This document shows, in pieces, positions 18,008 through 26,792 of a DNA stretch of 64,000 nt. How positions within the stretch are numbered: position 1 is the stretch's first letter; every line of letters begins with the position of its first letter. Below the pieces are notes generated by a model. It did not search any database and had not been told where the DNA came from. It saw only the letters and a program-made list of their open reading frames with translations. This DNA is from Paenibacillus phoenicis (GTDB lineage Bacteria > Bacillota > Bacilli > Paenibacillales > Paenibacillaceae): the NCBI RefSeq assembly GCF_034718895.1, contig NZ_JAYERP010000001.1, forward strand, positions 2,108,001 to 2,172,000, read 5' to 3'. Made by a program: the position numbers and the translations under genes.

Positions 18008-18061
18008 ATTTTAAGTTGTGAATCATCTGGGTTGATATATGCTTTACAGGAGGTGAATGCA

Positions 18062-18334
18062 ATGCCTAACATTAAATCCGCAATCAAACGCGTAAAAACG
18101 AGCGACAAACGCCGCGCGTTGAACGCTTCGCAAAAATCCGCCCTGCGTACGGCTGTGAAGACAGTTGACACCGCTCTGGCGAACAACGAAGTTGAAGCAG
18201 CTAAAGCTGCTTTCGTGGCTGCTACCAAAAAATTGGACAAAGCCGTTACGAAAGGTCTGATCCACAAAAATGCAGCTGCCCGTAAGAAATCCCGCTTGGC
18301 TAAAAAATTAAACGAACTTACGTCCCAAGCGTAA
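18062..18334 (+). CDS. rpsT: 30S ribosomal protein S20
   Basis: 90-residue 16S rRNA-binding protein of the small subunit. [18 protein letters not shown], the Ala/Lys-rich helices and the ending [17 protein letters not shown] are diagnostic. The ATG at 18062 follows AGGAGGTGAATGCA; upstream in-frame codons from 18032 lack family similarity. It is divergent from gpr and converges on holA, the usual order. Single-gene transcript with its own promoter and terminator. Confidence 0.99.
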   Translation: MPNIKSAIKRVKTSDKRRALNASQKSALRTAVKTVDTALANNEVEAAKAAFVAATKKLDKAVTKGLIHKNAAARKKSRLAKKLNELTSQA

Positions 18335-18356
18335 GTCTCGTTAAATGATACGAAGC

Positions 18357-18394
18357 TCAAAAAGACCTGAACGATAAATCGTTCAGGTCTTTTT
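18357..18394. terminator. Bidirectional terminator between rpsT and holA
   Basis: 13-bp perfect stem AGACCTGAACGAT / ATCGTTCAGGTCT with a two-base gap, flanked by A5 on the left and T5 on the right, so it can end both converging transcripts. Confidence 0.92.
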
Positions 18395-18421
18395 GGTTAT
18401 TGTTTAGGTCGGGCTTGTACC

Positions 18422-19450
18422 TCAAGCCGCCAGTTTTAGCAGGAACAGCTCCAGCCCCAGGACTTTGTCGATCTGCCCGCTCTTCATCCGGTAGTCCAGT
18501 TCGGCCAGCTCGGACAAAATCGCCTTCAGGCGGCCGGTCTCAAACTTCCGGGCCTGGTCGCCGGCCAGCTTGACGACGTACGGATGCAGGCTCAGCTGGG
18601 AGGCAATTTGCTGCTGCGAATAGCTTTGGCGGGCGAGCTCCTTCACCTGCAGCATAATCCGGAACTGGCGGGCGATCAGCGCCGCAATTTTAATCGGTTC
18701 CTCACGTTGCTTCAGCAGCTCGTAGAAAATGCCCAGCGCCTGCTCCAGCCGAATCGCGGCGATATGCTCCACCATCACGAACACGTTCTGCTCTGTGCTG
18801 CGCGCCACCAGCTGCTCCACCGCAGCAGTATCGATCATGCCGCCGGCTCCGGCGTACAAGCAGAGCTTGTCCATTTCCGCAGCCAATACAGCCATCTGCA
18901 CACCGCTTGCCGCAATTAATGCTTCCGCGGCATCCCGTCCAATTCGGCAACCTCGCTTCTCTACCTCTTGCACAACCCACTGAACAAGCTCGCCGCCGCC
19001 AAGCGGCAAAAAGGACAACACCGTACCCGCCGCCTTGATCGCTTTGACAACCTTCTTTCGCTCGTCCAGCTTTTCACCGTTCACGACAAACACAACGACG
19101 CTATGTTCTGCCGGGTTGCCGATATACGTCAGCAGCGCCTCGACTTTATGCTCAATCTTGCCGCCTTCCTTGCCGCCTGCTACAAGCAGGGTGGAGTCGC
19201 GTACAACGATCAGCTTGCGCTCCACGAGAAAAGGCATCGTCTCCGCCTCCTCGACCACCACCTCAATCGGCGTCTCCGCCAAATCAAAGGTCGCGATGGC
19301 AAAATCCTTCTGATCCGGATCCACCAGCTGATCCTGGAGCAAACTAACAAACTCCTGAATTTGATACTTCTCCGTACCGTAACATACGTACAACGGGGAG
19401 ACCCGCCCCTGCTTAATGTCTTTTATCGCTTGTTTTTGCTTTGCGTCCAT
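18422..19450 (-). CDS. holA: DNA polymerase III subunit delta
   Basis: 342-residue clamp-loader subunit that opens the beta sliding clamp. The N-terminal AAA+-like domain (PLYVCYGTEKYQIQEFV, then FLVERKLIVVRD) and the all-helical C-terminal domain (FRIMLQVKELARQSYSQQQIASQLSLHPYVV) match HolA/YqeN. It begins with an ATG at 19450 (MDAKQKQAIKDIKQG) preceded by GGGAG. It lies opposite rpsT as in Bacillus; the 1.15 kb upstream hold no gene, which is unusual for this locus. Confidence 0.95.
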   Translation of the reverse strand: MDAKQKQAIKDIKQGRVSPLYVCYGTEKYQIQEFVSLLQDQLVDPDQKDFAIATFDLAETPIEVVVEEAETMPFLVERKLIVVRDSTLLVAGGKEGGKIEHKVEALLTYIGNPAEHSVVVFVVNGEKLDERKKVVKAIKAAGTVLSFLPLGGGELVQWVVQEVEKRGCRIGRDAAEALIAASGVQMAVLAAEMDKLCLYAGAGGMIDTAAVEQLVARSTEQNVFVMVEHIAAIRLEQALGIFYELLKQREEPIKIAALIARQFRIMLQVKELARQSYSQQQIASQLSLHPYVVKLAGDQARKFETGRLKAILSELAELDYRMKSGQIDKVLGLELFLLKLAA

Positions 19451-19696
19451 CCGGTATCTCCCTTTCGACTTTGTTGCCTTCTTCCATCATACTTCGATTT
19501 CACGCATTCGTCCAAGCTCTGTTTATTGTTGTTCAGTCGAAATACCGTCAAGTTACTTGAGGTCACAGCAAGGGGAAACGTGCGCGGTTGTTATTAGACG
19601 GGGATGCGGCGGAAAATGTTCAGTTGCATGACAGGGGTTGTACTGTTCCAGCTCCGATGTACCGCGAAATGGGCCTAAGGTTGGCCTAAAGTAACG

Positions 19697-19880
19697 TAAC
19701 GGACCGTACAGCCCTTATTTGTACATTTCCCGGCTATTTCCCGCTGTAACGGACACCTGAGACCTTATTGGGCACTTCCAGCACCCTTTTAGCTGGATTT
19801 GTCCAGAATAAGGTCTCCTCGGTCCGTTAGAATCGGTAAGCCTACGATATGTGAAAATAGCGGCTCTAGAGTCCGTTAGC
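19697..19880. repeat. Dispersed nested-hairpin repeat, copy A
   Basis: 184-base element also found at 39707-39891. It contains TAACGGAC twice and the complement GTCCGTTA twice. The inner pair encloses GAGACCTTATT / AATAAGGTCTC (11-bp perfect stem) at 19760-19814, so the whole can fold into nested stems. The block TATTTCCCGGCTATTTCCCG is shared with copy B. No ORF. Confidence 0.85.
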
Positions 19881-19906
19881 CTGCGGGGATACCAGGAACC
19901 GAGCTC

Positions 19907-20361
19907 GGAAGGCCCGGCTGAATTCAAGATTCGACGTCGAAAACACTTCCCCGAGACACTTCGTGATCCCAAGATGATTTTTTAAACTACCTCTTCCAAT
20001 GAAGGTTTAAAAAGTCAGGTTGGGAGCACCGAGAAGGTTGGATGAAGCTTAGGGACTGAGTAGCGGAGCGTAGCCGGAGGCTACGTGAGCAACGGAAGGC
20101 CCGGCTGAATTCAAGATTCGACGTCGAAAACACTTCCCTGAGACACTTCGTGATCCCAAGATGACTTTTTAAACTACCTCTTCCAATGAAGGTTTAAAAA
20201 GTCAGGTTGGGAGCACCGAGAAGGTTGGATGAAGCTTAGGGACTGAGTAGCGGAGCGTAGCCGGAGGCTACGTGAGCAACGGAAGGCCCGGCTGAATTCA
20301 AGATTCGACGTCGAAAACACTTCCCTGAGACACTTCGTGATCCCAAGATGACTTTTTAAAC
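19907..20361. repeat. 187-bp tandem repeat, 2.4 copies
   Basis: Copies begin at 19907, 20094 and 20281 (period exactly 187); the third is cut after about 81 bases. Copies 1 and 2 differ at only about two positions and copies 2 and 3 are identical over the shared part. Each full unit has a palindrome TTCGACGTCGAA, a 12-bp inverted repeat GACTTTTTAAAC / GTTTAAAAAGTC (one mismatch in copy 1) and a hairpin CGTAGCC-GGA-GGCTACG. No coding capacity. Confidence 0.92.
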
Positions 20362-20599
20362 AACCGCTTATAATGCAACAGAGGGACCTCTGCCTCTTGG
20401 CGAAAGATCCCTCTGTCCCGGAACATCTATATAAACGCGGGCTAAAGAGCTCTAGAAACTCTCCCGCCAGCGGTCATACGACGATCAGGGGTTTAATCCG
20501 TTATCTCTACTATATATATAACCTATTCCATATCTCCTGAAAAGGTGACTGCCGCATGTTCAAAAAACCGCCCAAATTCGTCCGTCTTTTGCACTTATT

Positions 20600-21814
20600 T
20601 TAGGGTTGTGTTCCTTTTGCAGCATCCGTGGCCGCCTTCTCGGCATCGATGGTATGAACCGCAGGGGTTCCCTCGATTTCTGTCTCGTACGTAAATACAT
20701 GGCCTGCTTCCGACCACGACCCGTCAACCCAATTCCCATCGATCACCTGATCAGCCACCAGTTTCCGTTCCTCGGCTTCGAGACGATATACATACAGGTG
20801 TCCGTCCTTGAACTCGGCTTCAAATGCGCCATCTGGAGAAGTCCAGATATTAAAGCTCGCGATGCCAAACTTCTCTCTGAGATCATCGATGAGCATTTGC
20901 TGATCTGCGATCGGATATTCCAGATTGTCCGGAGCTTGCGTATCGCCCGCAGGGTCCGAATTTCCCGCTTCTGGTGATGTTGGCTCCTGCACAGGAGCCT
21001 TGTCACTGCCGCCATTTGGAACCGAAGGGCTGCCGGACGAATGGTTCTTCCCTTGATTTGGCTCGCTTGGAGCTTTGTCGCCTGCACCGGGGTTGCCCGG
21101 CGTCACCGCTGGAGAACCGGTATCCGGTGCATTCCCGGGAGCAATTCGATCTTGGGCGCCTCCGGTATTCGAGTCCTCAGTCGGAGGAACCACATCTTTG
21201 GACACTGGAGTGTCCAAATCTCCGGTCTCAGGCTCACCGGTATTGGTGTCGTCACTGAACAGCCGAGCGTTGCCCGCGGCATCGTCCGCCGAGTTGGCTG
21301 CCGAGGATTGCTCATTCGCCGATTCCAACGCGGTGTCCATGGCGATCTCGGCATCGGATACAGTGCGCGGTTCGTATTTATAAATGAATACGCCCAATAT
21401 CAATACCGCCGCCACACCAAGCGCCCCATACCGGTAAATCCGGCTCCGACGCATTCCTGCTCCCGCATCAGGACGACGAAGACTGCGTCGGCTCGGCAGC
21501 ATGCCACCTTGACCGGCATCCGCATCGCGTTGCACCGCTGTCATCGGCAGCACGATTTCCTCCGCAGCACTGCCGCCTTCACGGCGGGCCCGGTCGATCT
21601 CATCCAACTGCGGAAGGATCGCGTCCACGAGGCTATAGTTCGGAACTACCTTCGGCAGCTCCTCCAATTGCGCAGACAGCTTGCGAAGCAGCGCAAACGT
21701 TTCGGCGCACTCTTCACAACTGCGCATATGCTCAAAGAGAAGAGAGGTCTCCTCATCATTTAAGTCATGGTCTAGATAACGATGCATCCATTCCACCGCC
21801 TCTGGGCACTTCAT
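20600..21814 (-). CDS. Membrane-bound anti-sigma factor with zinc-finger (zf-HC2) domain
   Basis: 404 residues. The N terminus (MKCPEAVEWMHRYLDHDLND) carries the HxxxCxxC zinc motif at His29, Cys33 and Cys36, the anti-sigma domain that holds the ECF sigma factor. A single membrane segment lies at about residues 129-146. The external part is long and Pro/Gly/Ser/Asp-rich (about 150-295), then a small domain (about 300-390) ending with a stretch of beta-strands (FEAEFKDGHLYVYRLE). The start codon overlaps the sigma-factor stop by four bases, so the pair is translationally coupled. The stimulus is unknown; a cell-envelope signal is likely. Confidence 0.88.
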   Translation of the reverse strand: MKCPEAVEWMHRYLDHDLNDEETSLLFEHMRSCEECAETFALLRKLSAQLEELPKVVPNYSLVDAILPQLDEIDRARREGGSAAEEIVLPMTAVQRDADAGQGGMLPSRRSLRRPDAGAGMRRSRIYRYGALGVAAVLILGVFIYKYEPRTVSDAEIAMDTALESANEQSSAANSADDAAGNARLFSDDTNTGEPETGDLDTPVSKDVVPPTEDSNTGGAQDRIAPGNAPDTGSPAVTPGNPGAGDKAPSEPNQGKNHSSGSPSVPNGGSDKAPVQEPTSPEAGNSDPAGDTQAPDNLEYPIADQQMLIDDLREKFGIASFNIWTSPDGAFEAEFKDGHLYVYRLEAEERKLVADQVIDGNWVDGSWSEAGHVFTYETEIEGTPAVHTIDAEKAATDAAKGTQP

Positions 21815-22359
21815 CCTGATACACCACCTTTCTGATAATCTTGGAGTAAGTGTTGCAGCTGTTGCCTTGCCCTAAATAAATAGGATTTCACCGTATTCAG
21901 CGGCAAATTCAAGCTGTCAGCAATTTCGTTATACGAAAAATCTTGCAAATACCTCAGCACAACCACCGACCGATGGTGATCCGGCAATTGTTCAATCGCG
22001 CTTCGGATGTCCTCGGCCAAGTAGCCCGACATCACTTCCCGTTCTACGCTATCATTCCCCTGAAACACCATTTCGTGCTCTTCGATCGATACGGTTGGCT
22101 TATTTCTGCGAAATTTGTCGATACAGATGTTGGTCACAATCCGCTGAACCCAGGTTTTGAACTGCGCTTTTTCTTCATAGGAACCGATTTTCGTATAAAT
22201 GCGAATGAGCGCTTCCTGAGCAGCATCATGTGCATCCTGTTCATTGTTTAAAATATAATAGGCCGTCCGGTACACATGGCTTTCAATTTCTCGCAATAGG
22301 GTGATTAGAGCGTCGCGATCGCCCGTTTGAGCGGCTCTGATGAGTCCCTGCTCTACCAC
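21811..22359 (-). CDS. ECF RNA polymerase sigma factor (SigW-like)
   Basis: 182 residues with region 2 (DAHDAAQEALIRIYTKIGSYEEKAQFKTWVQRIVTNICIDKFRR) and region 4 (LPDHHRSVVVLRYLQDFSYNEIADSLNLPLNTVKSYLFRARQQL). It starts with GTG at 22359 behind AAGGGGGAG. The anti-sigma gene overlaps its end by ATGA. An ECF-type promoter upstream suggests autoregulation. It lies between comEC and holA, a place where Bacillus has no sigma factor. Its regulon cannot be read from this window. Confidence 0.92.
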   Translation of the reverse strand: MVEQGLIRAAQTGDRDALITLLREIESHVYRTAYYILNNEQDAHDAAQEALIRIYTKIGSYEEKAQFKTWVQRIVTNICIDKFRRNKPTVSIEEHEMVFQGNDSVEREVMSGYLAEDIRSAIEQLPDHHRSVVVLRYLQDFSYNEIADSLNLPLNTVKSYLFRARQQLQHLLQDYQKGGVSG

Positions 22360-22388
22360 TAAGGCTCCCCCTTCCTTGCATCCTTACA

Positions 22389-22415
22389 GACGCTAATGTC
22401 CGACAAGATGTTGCA
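22389..22415 (-). promoter_or_regulatory. Candidate autoregulated ECF sigma promoter
   Basis: On the minus strand TGCAAC (22410-22415), 17 bases, CGTC (22389-22392). This resembles the TGAAAC - 16/17 - CGTm pattern of SigW-type factors and lies about 30 bases before the sigma gene start. Confidence 0.45.
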
Positions 22416-22484
22416 ATGTTGTTACTATTTTTAAAAAATATTTTAGAAGTCCACCCTCTAAGCAATCTGACCTAAGGATACCAG

Positions 22485-22525
22485 AAAAAAAAGGCCCCGT
22501 CATCCTTACAAACAGCGAAAAGGCC
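22485..22525 (-). terminator. Weak terminator after comEC
   Basis: Short stem AGGCC / GGCCT with a long loop followed on the minus strand by a run of eight T. Only five pairs, so strength is doubtful. Confidence 0.45.
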
Positions 22526-22530
22526 TGATT

Positions 22531-25329
22531 CTATGGGATTGGAAGCAGCTTATATCTAACCTCGATTCTTCCCTCTCGAACTCTCATTTGGACCTCGCCT
22601 TGGTTGTCGGTTCGATAGATTCGAATCTGTTGAGCGTTCAACCGATCAATGACCGTAGGATGCGGGTGGCCATACAGGTTTGAAGCGCCAACCGAAATAA
22701 CTGCCGCTTCCGGTTGCCAATATTCTAGCCAAGCTGCAGAGGTAGAGGTTTTGCTGCCGTGGTGGGCGACTTTCATGACATCGATCGAAGAGGGATTCGG
22801 CGTTGTCGTTCGCAAAGCGGTCAGCGTTTCAAGCCCAAGTACCTCCTTCTCCGCCGCCTCATCCATATCACCTGTAAATAAAAAGGAAGCTCCATTCATA
22901 TCTAAACGAAAGACGATCGAGCGGTGATTTTGTTCTTTCACGAAGGGGATTGGGTTAAGCGCCTCCTCAGGCATCAAGGGATAAAGCACCTCCAAGCGGG
23001 TGGCGTCATCCGGTTGCAGCTTCATGCCGCGGCTTGCCGCGTACACCGGAATACGCTGGGTCAGCGCCGTTTCCATCAAGCTCGTCATCGTCTTGGACTC
23101 GGCCAGGCTGCCATTGATCAACAGCGCCTCCACGGGAATGGAATCAAGCACCGCCTGCAGTCCGCCGATATGATCCTGGTCCCCGTGCGTTAAAATAACC
23201 GCATCCAAGCGGTGGATCCCGCGCTTCTTGAGCAGCGGAACCACCGTTTTGGCCCCGACCTCGAAAGGTTCACGCCGCTCCCGCCACGCATCCTTCGCTT
23301 TGCGAAACGATACCGTCCCGCCGCCGTCCACCAAAATATGCTTGCCAGATGGCGTTGTGATCAGGGCACAATCACCTTGGCCGACATCGATGAACTCGAT
23401 ATAGCCGGTCCCTTGGCTGTATGCCGGTTGATATCCAGTGATCAGCAGCAGCCCTAGGCCCATGGCTACGCCCAAACGCAGAAGATCCATTCGTTTCGTC
23501 CATACCCATCGGCTAAGCGCGTCTGCGATCGGCCCCAATCCGTGACCCTGTTGGGCCCAGGCGGTTCTAACAGCTGTCAATCTCCCAAGAAACCCTAGCC
23601 GAGCCCGGAATCCAGGCACGTCCTGAGGCCACTCACTCCAGCTGAGATGAGCGAAAGCTGCCTCTCGTTTAGCTGGATTCAAAGGAACGGTTTCGTCATC
23701 CCGCCCACTGACAGCTAAGGCCTCGGCGGCAAAGCGCTCACGGCGATGTCCCCAATACACCAGCAGATAGCACCCGGCATAAAAAGCCGCGATCCAAAGC
23801 AGCGATGGCGATTTCCAATAGGTCATAAAGCCGCTGCGCGCACTTAGCCAGTTTGTTGCTGCAAACGTTGCCTCGTTCAGCCAACGTACCGGAAGAGCCG
23901 CCCAGGCGCCCAGCTTGATCGATAACAACCCTAACAGCAACGCCCCTGTTCCCAGCGGAAGCGCTAAGGTACCAATCAACGGAACCAGCAGCAAATTGGC
24001 CGGAATCGATAGGAAAGAGAACTGATTAAAATAGAAAATGGTCAGCGGAAAAGATACCAGCTGCGCCGCCAACGTGATCGCCACCGCATTCCCGATCTTA
24101 CCAGGCAGCCATCTCAGGTACGGAGTTAAGCGCGGGACGAACACGATCAGCCCCGCCGTCACAGCGAACGAGAGCTGAAAGCTCACGTTCAGCAAATAAT
24201 ACGGCTCCCAGATCAACATCAGCATCGCAACGGCGGCCAATACGTTCAGGCTGTCTTTTAGCAGCCCGCGCCTTAGCAAATACAGCCCCAGCATCGTCAT
24301 CAGCCCGGACCGGATGACCGATGGGGAGAAACCGGTAAGCAGCATGTATCCCGGAACGAACATCATTGCAACCGTGATTGCCGTCTCCCGCGTCACCCGG
24401 CACAGGCGAAGTAATCCGAACACAAGCGCCACGTTAATCGCGACATGGCTGCCGGAGATGGCCAGGATATGCGTAAGTCCCAGCTGTGTAAACTCCGCAT
24501 ATTTGTCCGGCTCCAGCTCATCCTGCAGCCCAATCAGCAGCCCCTTCATATAACCGGCTTGCCAGCCCGGAAACAACCCCTCAATACGCTCACCAAGACG
24601 TTCGCGCAGCGCATCGATATATCCCAAGGCTGCGGCGACGCCTCGGGTCGGCTGTCCCGCCTTCAGGGACGATACACCCGATGCTTTGACCAGCCAATGG
24701 ATCCGCTGCAAATGTAAATACCGGCGGTAATCAAACGCGCCAAAATTGCGGGCAGGCTGCGGTGACTCCAACGTTCCGTTTAGCGTAATCCGAAGCCCGC
24801 GACGCCAGGTGGCCGCCGTACGCTGTTCGCTTTGCGACGCCAGCCGCAGCTGGACGGCTACCTTTTCTCCTCGGGGAATCTCCTGCATCACCGATGCTTT
24901 CCCCTCTGGAGACTTTAGCGATAGGCGGTCGGCCTTCAGCGTAAAATCAGCCCGATCCCCGTCAACCCTTAGCGTGGACACGATCGTTCCCTCCAGACGG
25001 ACGGGTTGACCGTCAAGTGGCTGCGCCCCCTCCTTTATAGGGCGTGTACCCGTTCTCGCTTCTTTTTCTACATTCACACCAGCCACCATCGGCCCGATCC
25101 GGCTCACATTTCCCGCTTCGTTATACAGCCAATAGCCGCCTCCAAGCAAAAAAGCCAGCCCTGCCAAGGCGAGACTCCGCCACGACTGACGCCAAATGAT
25201 GGCGATAGCCGTACATACCAACGATAATCCCAGCCCAAACAGCCAAAAACGCCAGCCGGCATAAGCTGCCGCCAAGCCGCTGCCAGCCATCCAACCGCAG
25301 GCGATCGCGATTAACGGCCTCCGGTTCAT
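22531..25329 (-). CDS. comEC: DNA internalization-related competence protein ComEC/Rec2
   Basis: About 932-residue polytopic membrane protein forming the channel for transforming DNA. In order: two or three N-terminal membrane helices, a DUF4131/OB-like domain, the Competence membrane domain (SGSHVAINVALVFGLLRL onward), and a C-terminal metallo-beta-lactamase domain with DVGQGDCALI, LVDGGG, THGDQDHIGG and HHGSKTS. I start at ATG 25327-25329 behind GGGAGGGG; the open frame continues 92 codons upstream into comEB but without similarity. Third gene of comEA-comEB-comEC. It implies natural competence machinery, though pilus genes are outside the window. Confidence 0.95.
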   Translation of the reverse strand: MNRRPLIAIACGWMAGSGLAAAYAGWRFWLFGLGLSLVCTAIAIIWRQSWRSLALAGLAFLLGGGYWLYNEAGNVSRIGPMVAGVNVEKEARTGTRPIKEGAQPLDGQPVRLEGTIVSTLRVDGDRADFTLKADRLSLKSPEGKASVMQEIPRGEKVAVQLRLASQSEQRTAATWRRGLRITLNGTLESPQPARNFGAFDYRRYLHLQRIHWLVKASGVSSLKAGQPTRGVAAALGYIDALRERLGERIEGLFPGWQAGYMKGLLIGLQDELEPDKYAEFTQLGLTHILAISGSHVAINVALVFGLLRLCRVTRETAITVAMMFVPGYMLLTGFSPSVIRSGLMTMLGLYLLRRGLLKDSLNVLAAVAMLMLIWEPYYLLNVSFQLSFAVTAGLIVFVPRLTPYLRWLPGKIGNAVAITLAAQLVSFPLTIFYFNQFSFLSIPANLLLVPLIGTLALPLGTGALLLGLLSIKLGAWAALPVRWLNEATFAATNWLSARSGFMTYWKSPSLLWIAAFYAGCYLLVYWGHRRERFAAEALAVSGRDDETVPLNPAKREAAFAHLSWSEWPQDVPGFRARLGFLGRLTAVRTAWAQQGHGLGPIADALSRWVWTKRMDLLRLGVAMGLGLLLITGYQPAYSQGTGYIEFIDVGQGDCALITTPSGKHILVDGGGTVSFRKAKDAWRERREPFEVGAKTVVPLLKKRGIHRLDAVILTHGDQDHIGGLQAVLDSIPVEALLINGSLAESKTMTSLMETALTQRIPVYAASRGMKLQPDDATRLEVLYPLMPEEALNPIPFVKEQNHRSIVFRLDMNGASFLFTGDMDEAAEKEVLGLETLTALRTTTPNPSSIDVMKVAHHGSKTSTSAAWLEYWQPEAAVISVGASNLYGHPHPTVIDRLNAQQIRIYRTDNQGEVQMRVREGRIEVRYKLLPIP

Positions 25330-25357
25330 GGACATCCCCTCCCAAGTCCACCTAAAC

Positions 25358-25395
25358 AAAAAACACCCCACCCGCCCTAAGGCGAATGAGGTGCT
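25358..25395 (-). terminator. Terminator-like hairpin between comEB and comEC
   Basis: GCACCTCATTCGCC pairs with GGCGGGTGGGGTG through GC and GU pairs, followed on the minus strand by six T. It probably limits read-through from comEA-comEB into comEC. Confidence 0.75.
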
Positions 25396-25427
25396 TCCAC
25401 ATTCGATGATCAATCGTAAGATTTCAA

Positions 25428-25946
25428 TTATTCTTCCACGTGCGCAATCGTTTCCTGCGGCGGTTGATAGCCTTCCAGACGGCGGAAGGTGATGCCTTTT
25501 TGCGCCATCATGGCCGTCACTTTGCCGGTATCCTTCGGATAGGGCCGATGGAACACGATCTCCGTAATGCCGCTGTTGGCCAGCATATTGGCACAAGTCC
25601 AGCATGGCTCGTCCGTGACGTAAACACTGGAACCTTCCCGGTCGATCCGGTCGGTGAACAACAGCAGATTCTGCTCGGCATGAATGGTGCGGACGCAGCG
25701 CTGCTTCTTCACCATTTTCTCCTGTCCGTCCTCCACCACCAGCTCGTATTCTTCCGCAATCATACAGCCGGCCTCCGAGCAGTCCGGAACGCCGGAAGGG
25801 GCTCCGTTATATGCCGTACCCAGCAACTTCTTGCCCTGAACGAGCACAGCGCCGACATGACGTCGGTTACACCGCGACCGCGTCGATACCATATAAGCGA
25901 TATCCATAAAATACGTATCCCAATCTTTGCGTTTGTCCGGATTCAT
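25428..25946 (-). CDS. comEB: ComEB, dCMP deaminase family protein
   Basis: 172-residue zinc-dependent deoxycytidylate deaminase family member. The zinc/catalytic motifs are TIHAEQNLL and PCWTCANML. In Bacillus it sits in the com operon although it is not needed for DNA uptake; it may supply dUMP or act in polar localisation of competence proteins. The N terminus MNPDKRKDWDTYFMDIAYMVSTRS is conserved. It has an extra EDGQEKMVKKQR insert before the catalytic His. 42 bases separate it from comEA. Confidence 0.94.
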   Translation of the reverse strand: MNPDKRKDWDTYFMDIAYMVSTRSRCNRRHVGAVLVQGKKLLGTAYNGAPSGVPDCSEAGCMIAEEYELVVEDGQEKMVKKQRCVRTIHAEQNLLLFTDRIDREGSSVYVTDEPCWTCANMLANSGITEIVFHRPYPKDTGKVTAMMAQKGITFRRLEGYQPPQETIAHVEE

Positions 25947-25988
25947 ATTCCATCATCACCCTCGCAAGTCATCTTTCGATCACAAGCC

Positions 25989-26573
25989 TTACAGCCCGAT
26001 ATAAGGCTTCATTTTCTCCAGCATTTTGTCTCCGATGCCTTTCACCTGAGTCAACTCTTCAATGGAGGTAAAAGGGCCGTGCGCATTCCGGTAATCAAGG
26101 ATAGCTTGGGCTTTCTTCTCGCCGATCCCGGGGATTTCCTGCAGCTCGGCCAATCCGGCGCGATTAATGCTGATCTTTCCCGTATCCGTTGATTTCCCGG
26201 CTTCTTCCTTAAAGGCTGCAACTCCGCTGTTCGATTCGGCCCCGGCACTAGGCCCTGCGTTCTGACCTGCTGCATCCGCGTTCGTTACCGTCTCTCCTGA
26301 ACCGCCGCCTGGCTCTGTTTTCCCGGCTGCGCCGTTCCCAGTCACCTCTTCGCCAGGCTTGTCCACCGCTGACGCAGTTTCTGCGGGCTTAGAGGCCTTA
26401 TCGCCGCCTGGATCCGCAGCCGAGCCTTCTGTGGCCAGTGCGGCCTTAACCTCGGCATTGATCGGCGTCCAGCCTTCGATGCCTGCAGGTGGGCGGCTGC
26501 CCGTAGCCAGCAGCATCAATCCGGCGCCAATCGCAGCCGAAACGATGGCCGTCAATACGAGTTCCCTCCGCAT
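25989..26573 (-). CDS. comEA: Competence DNA receptor ComEA
   Basis: About 194 residues: N-terminal membrane anchor (LVLTAIVSAAIGAGLMLLA), a long Ala/Gly/Glu/Thr-rich extracellular linker, and a C-terminal pair of helix-hairpin-helix motifs (INRAGLAELQEIPGIGEKKA and FTSIEELTQVKGIGDKML) that bind double-stranded DNA. I start at ATG 26571-26573, with GGAG seven bases upstream; two longer starts exist in frame (up to 26618). The middle SLBB-type domain of Bacillus ComEA is replaced here by linker. First gene of the com operon. Confidence 0.92.
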   Translation of the reverse strand: MRRELVLTAIVSAAIGAGLMLLATGSRPPAGIEGWTPINAEVKAALATEGSAADPGGDKASKPAETASAVDKPGEEVTGNGAAGKTEPGGGSGETVTNADAAGQNAGPSAGAESNSGVAAFKEEAGKSTDTGKISINRAGLAELQEIPGIGEKKAQAILDYRNAHGPFTSIEELTQVKGIGDKMLEKMKPYIGL

Positions 26574-26792
26574 ATCGTAACTCCACTCCTCTTTCAACAT
26601 CTTAAAAGAATCTGCCAATAGTCATGAAGATCCAATCAAGCTGCATACAATCTATACAAGTGAAGTAGAAACGGCAAAAGTAGGATCGCAATAACGTAAG
26701 ACTAACCGCCTCAATACCACAACAAGTGAACGAGTGCAATCACTTTAACGTTTTACCAATACAGTGCGCGAAGCACGGAAAGGGGAAGCCGG

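Larger units (their letters stand above)
19451..20599. other. 1.15 kb gene-free, repeat-rich stretch
   Basis: No convincing coding region on either strand. 19451-19696 holds only the holA upstream region. 19697-19880 is a copy of a dispersed element, 19907-20361 a tandem repeat, and 20378-20416 a 9-bp perfect hairpin (ACAGAGGGA / TCCCTCTGT) without a T-run. 20417-20599 shows nothing I can name. Confidence 0.8.

Noticed and set aside
19907..20361. CRISPR-like array
   Set aside because: The repeat period is 187 bases with near-identical full units and no short repeat/unique spacer pattern; no cas gene nearby.
19907..20361. Insertion sequence
   Set aside because: No transposase frame and no terminal inverted repeats enclosing a coding region; the unit is purely tandem.
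20378..20416. Terminator at the end of the anti-sigma gene
   Set aside because: The 9-bp stem is perfect but no T-run follows on either strand, and it is ~180 bases from the stop codon.
25330..25605. A 92-codon N-terminal extension of comEC in the same frame
   Set aside because: It overlaps the comEB stop region and a terminator hairpin, has no similarity to ComEC, and a ribosome site GGGAGGGG lies directly before the internal start at 25329.
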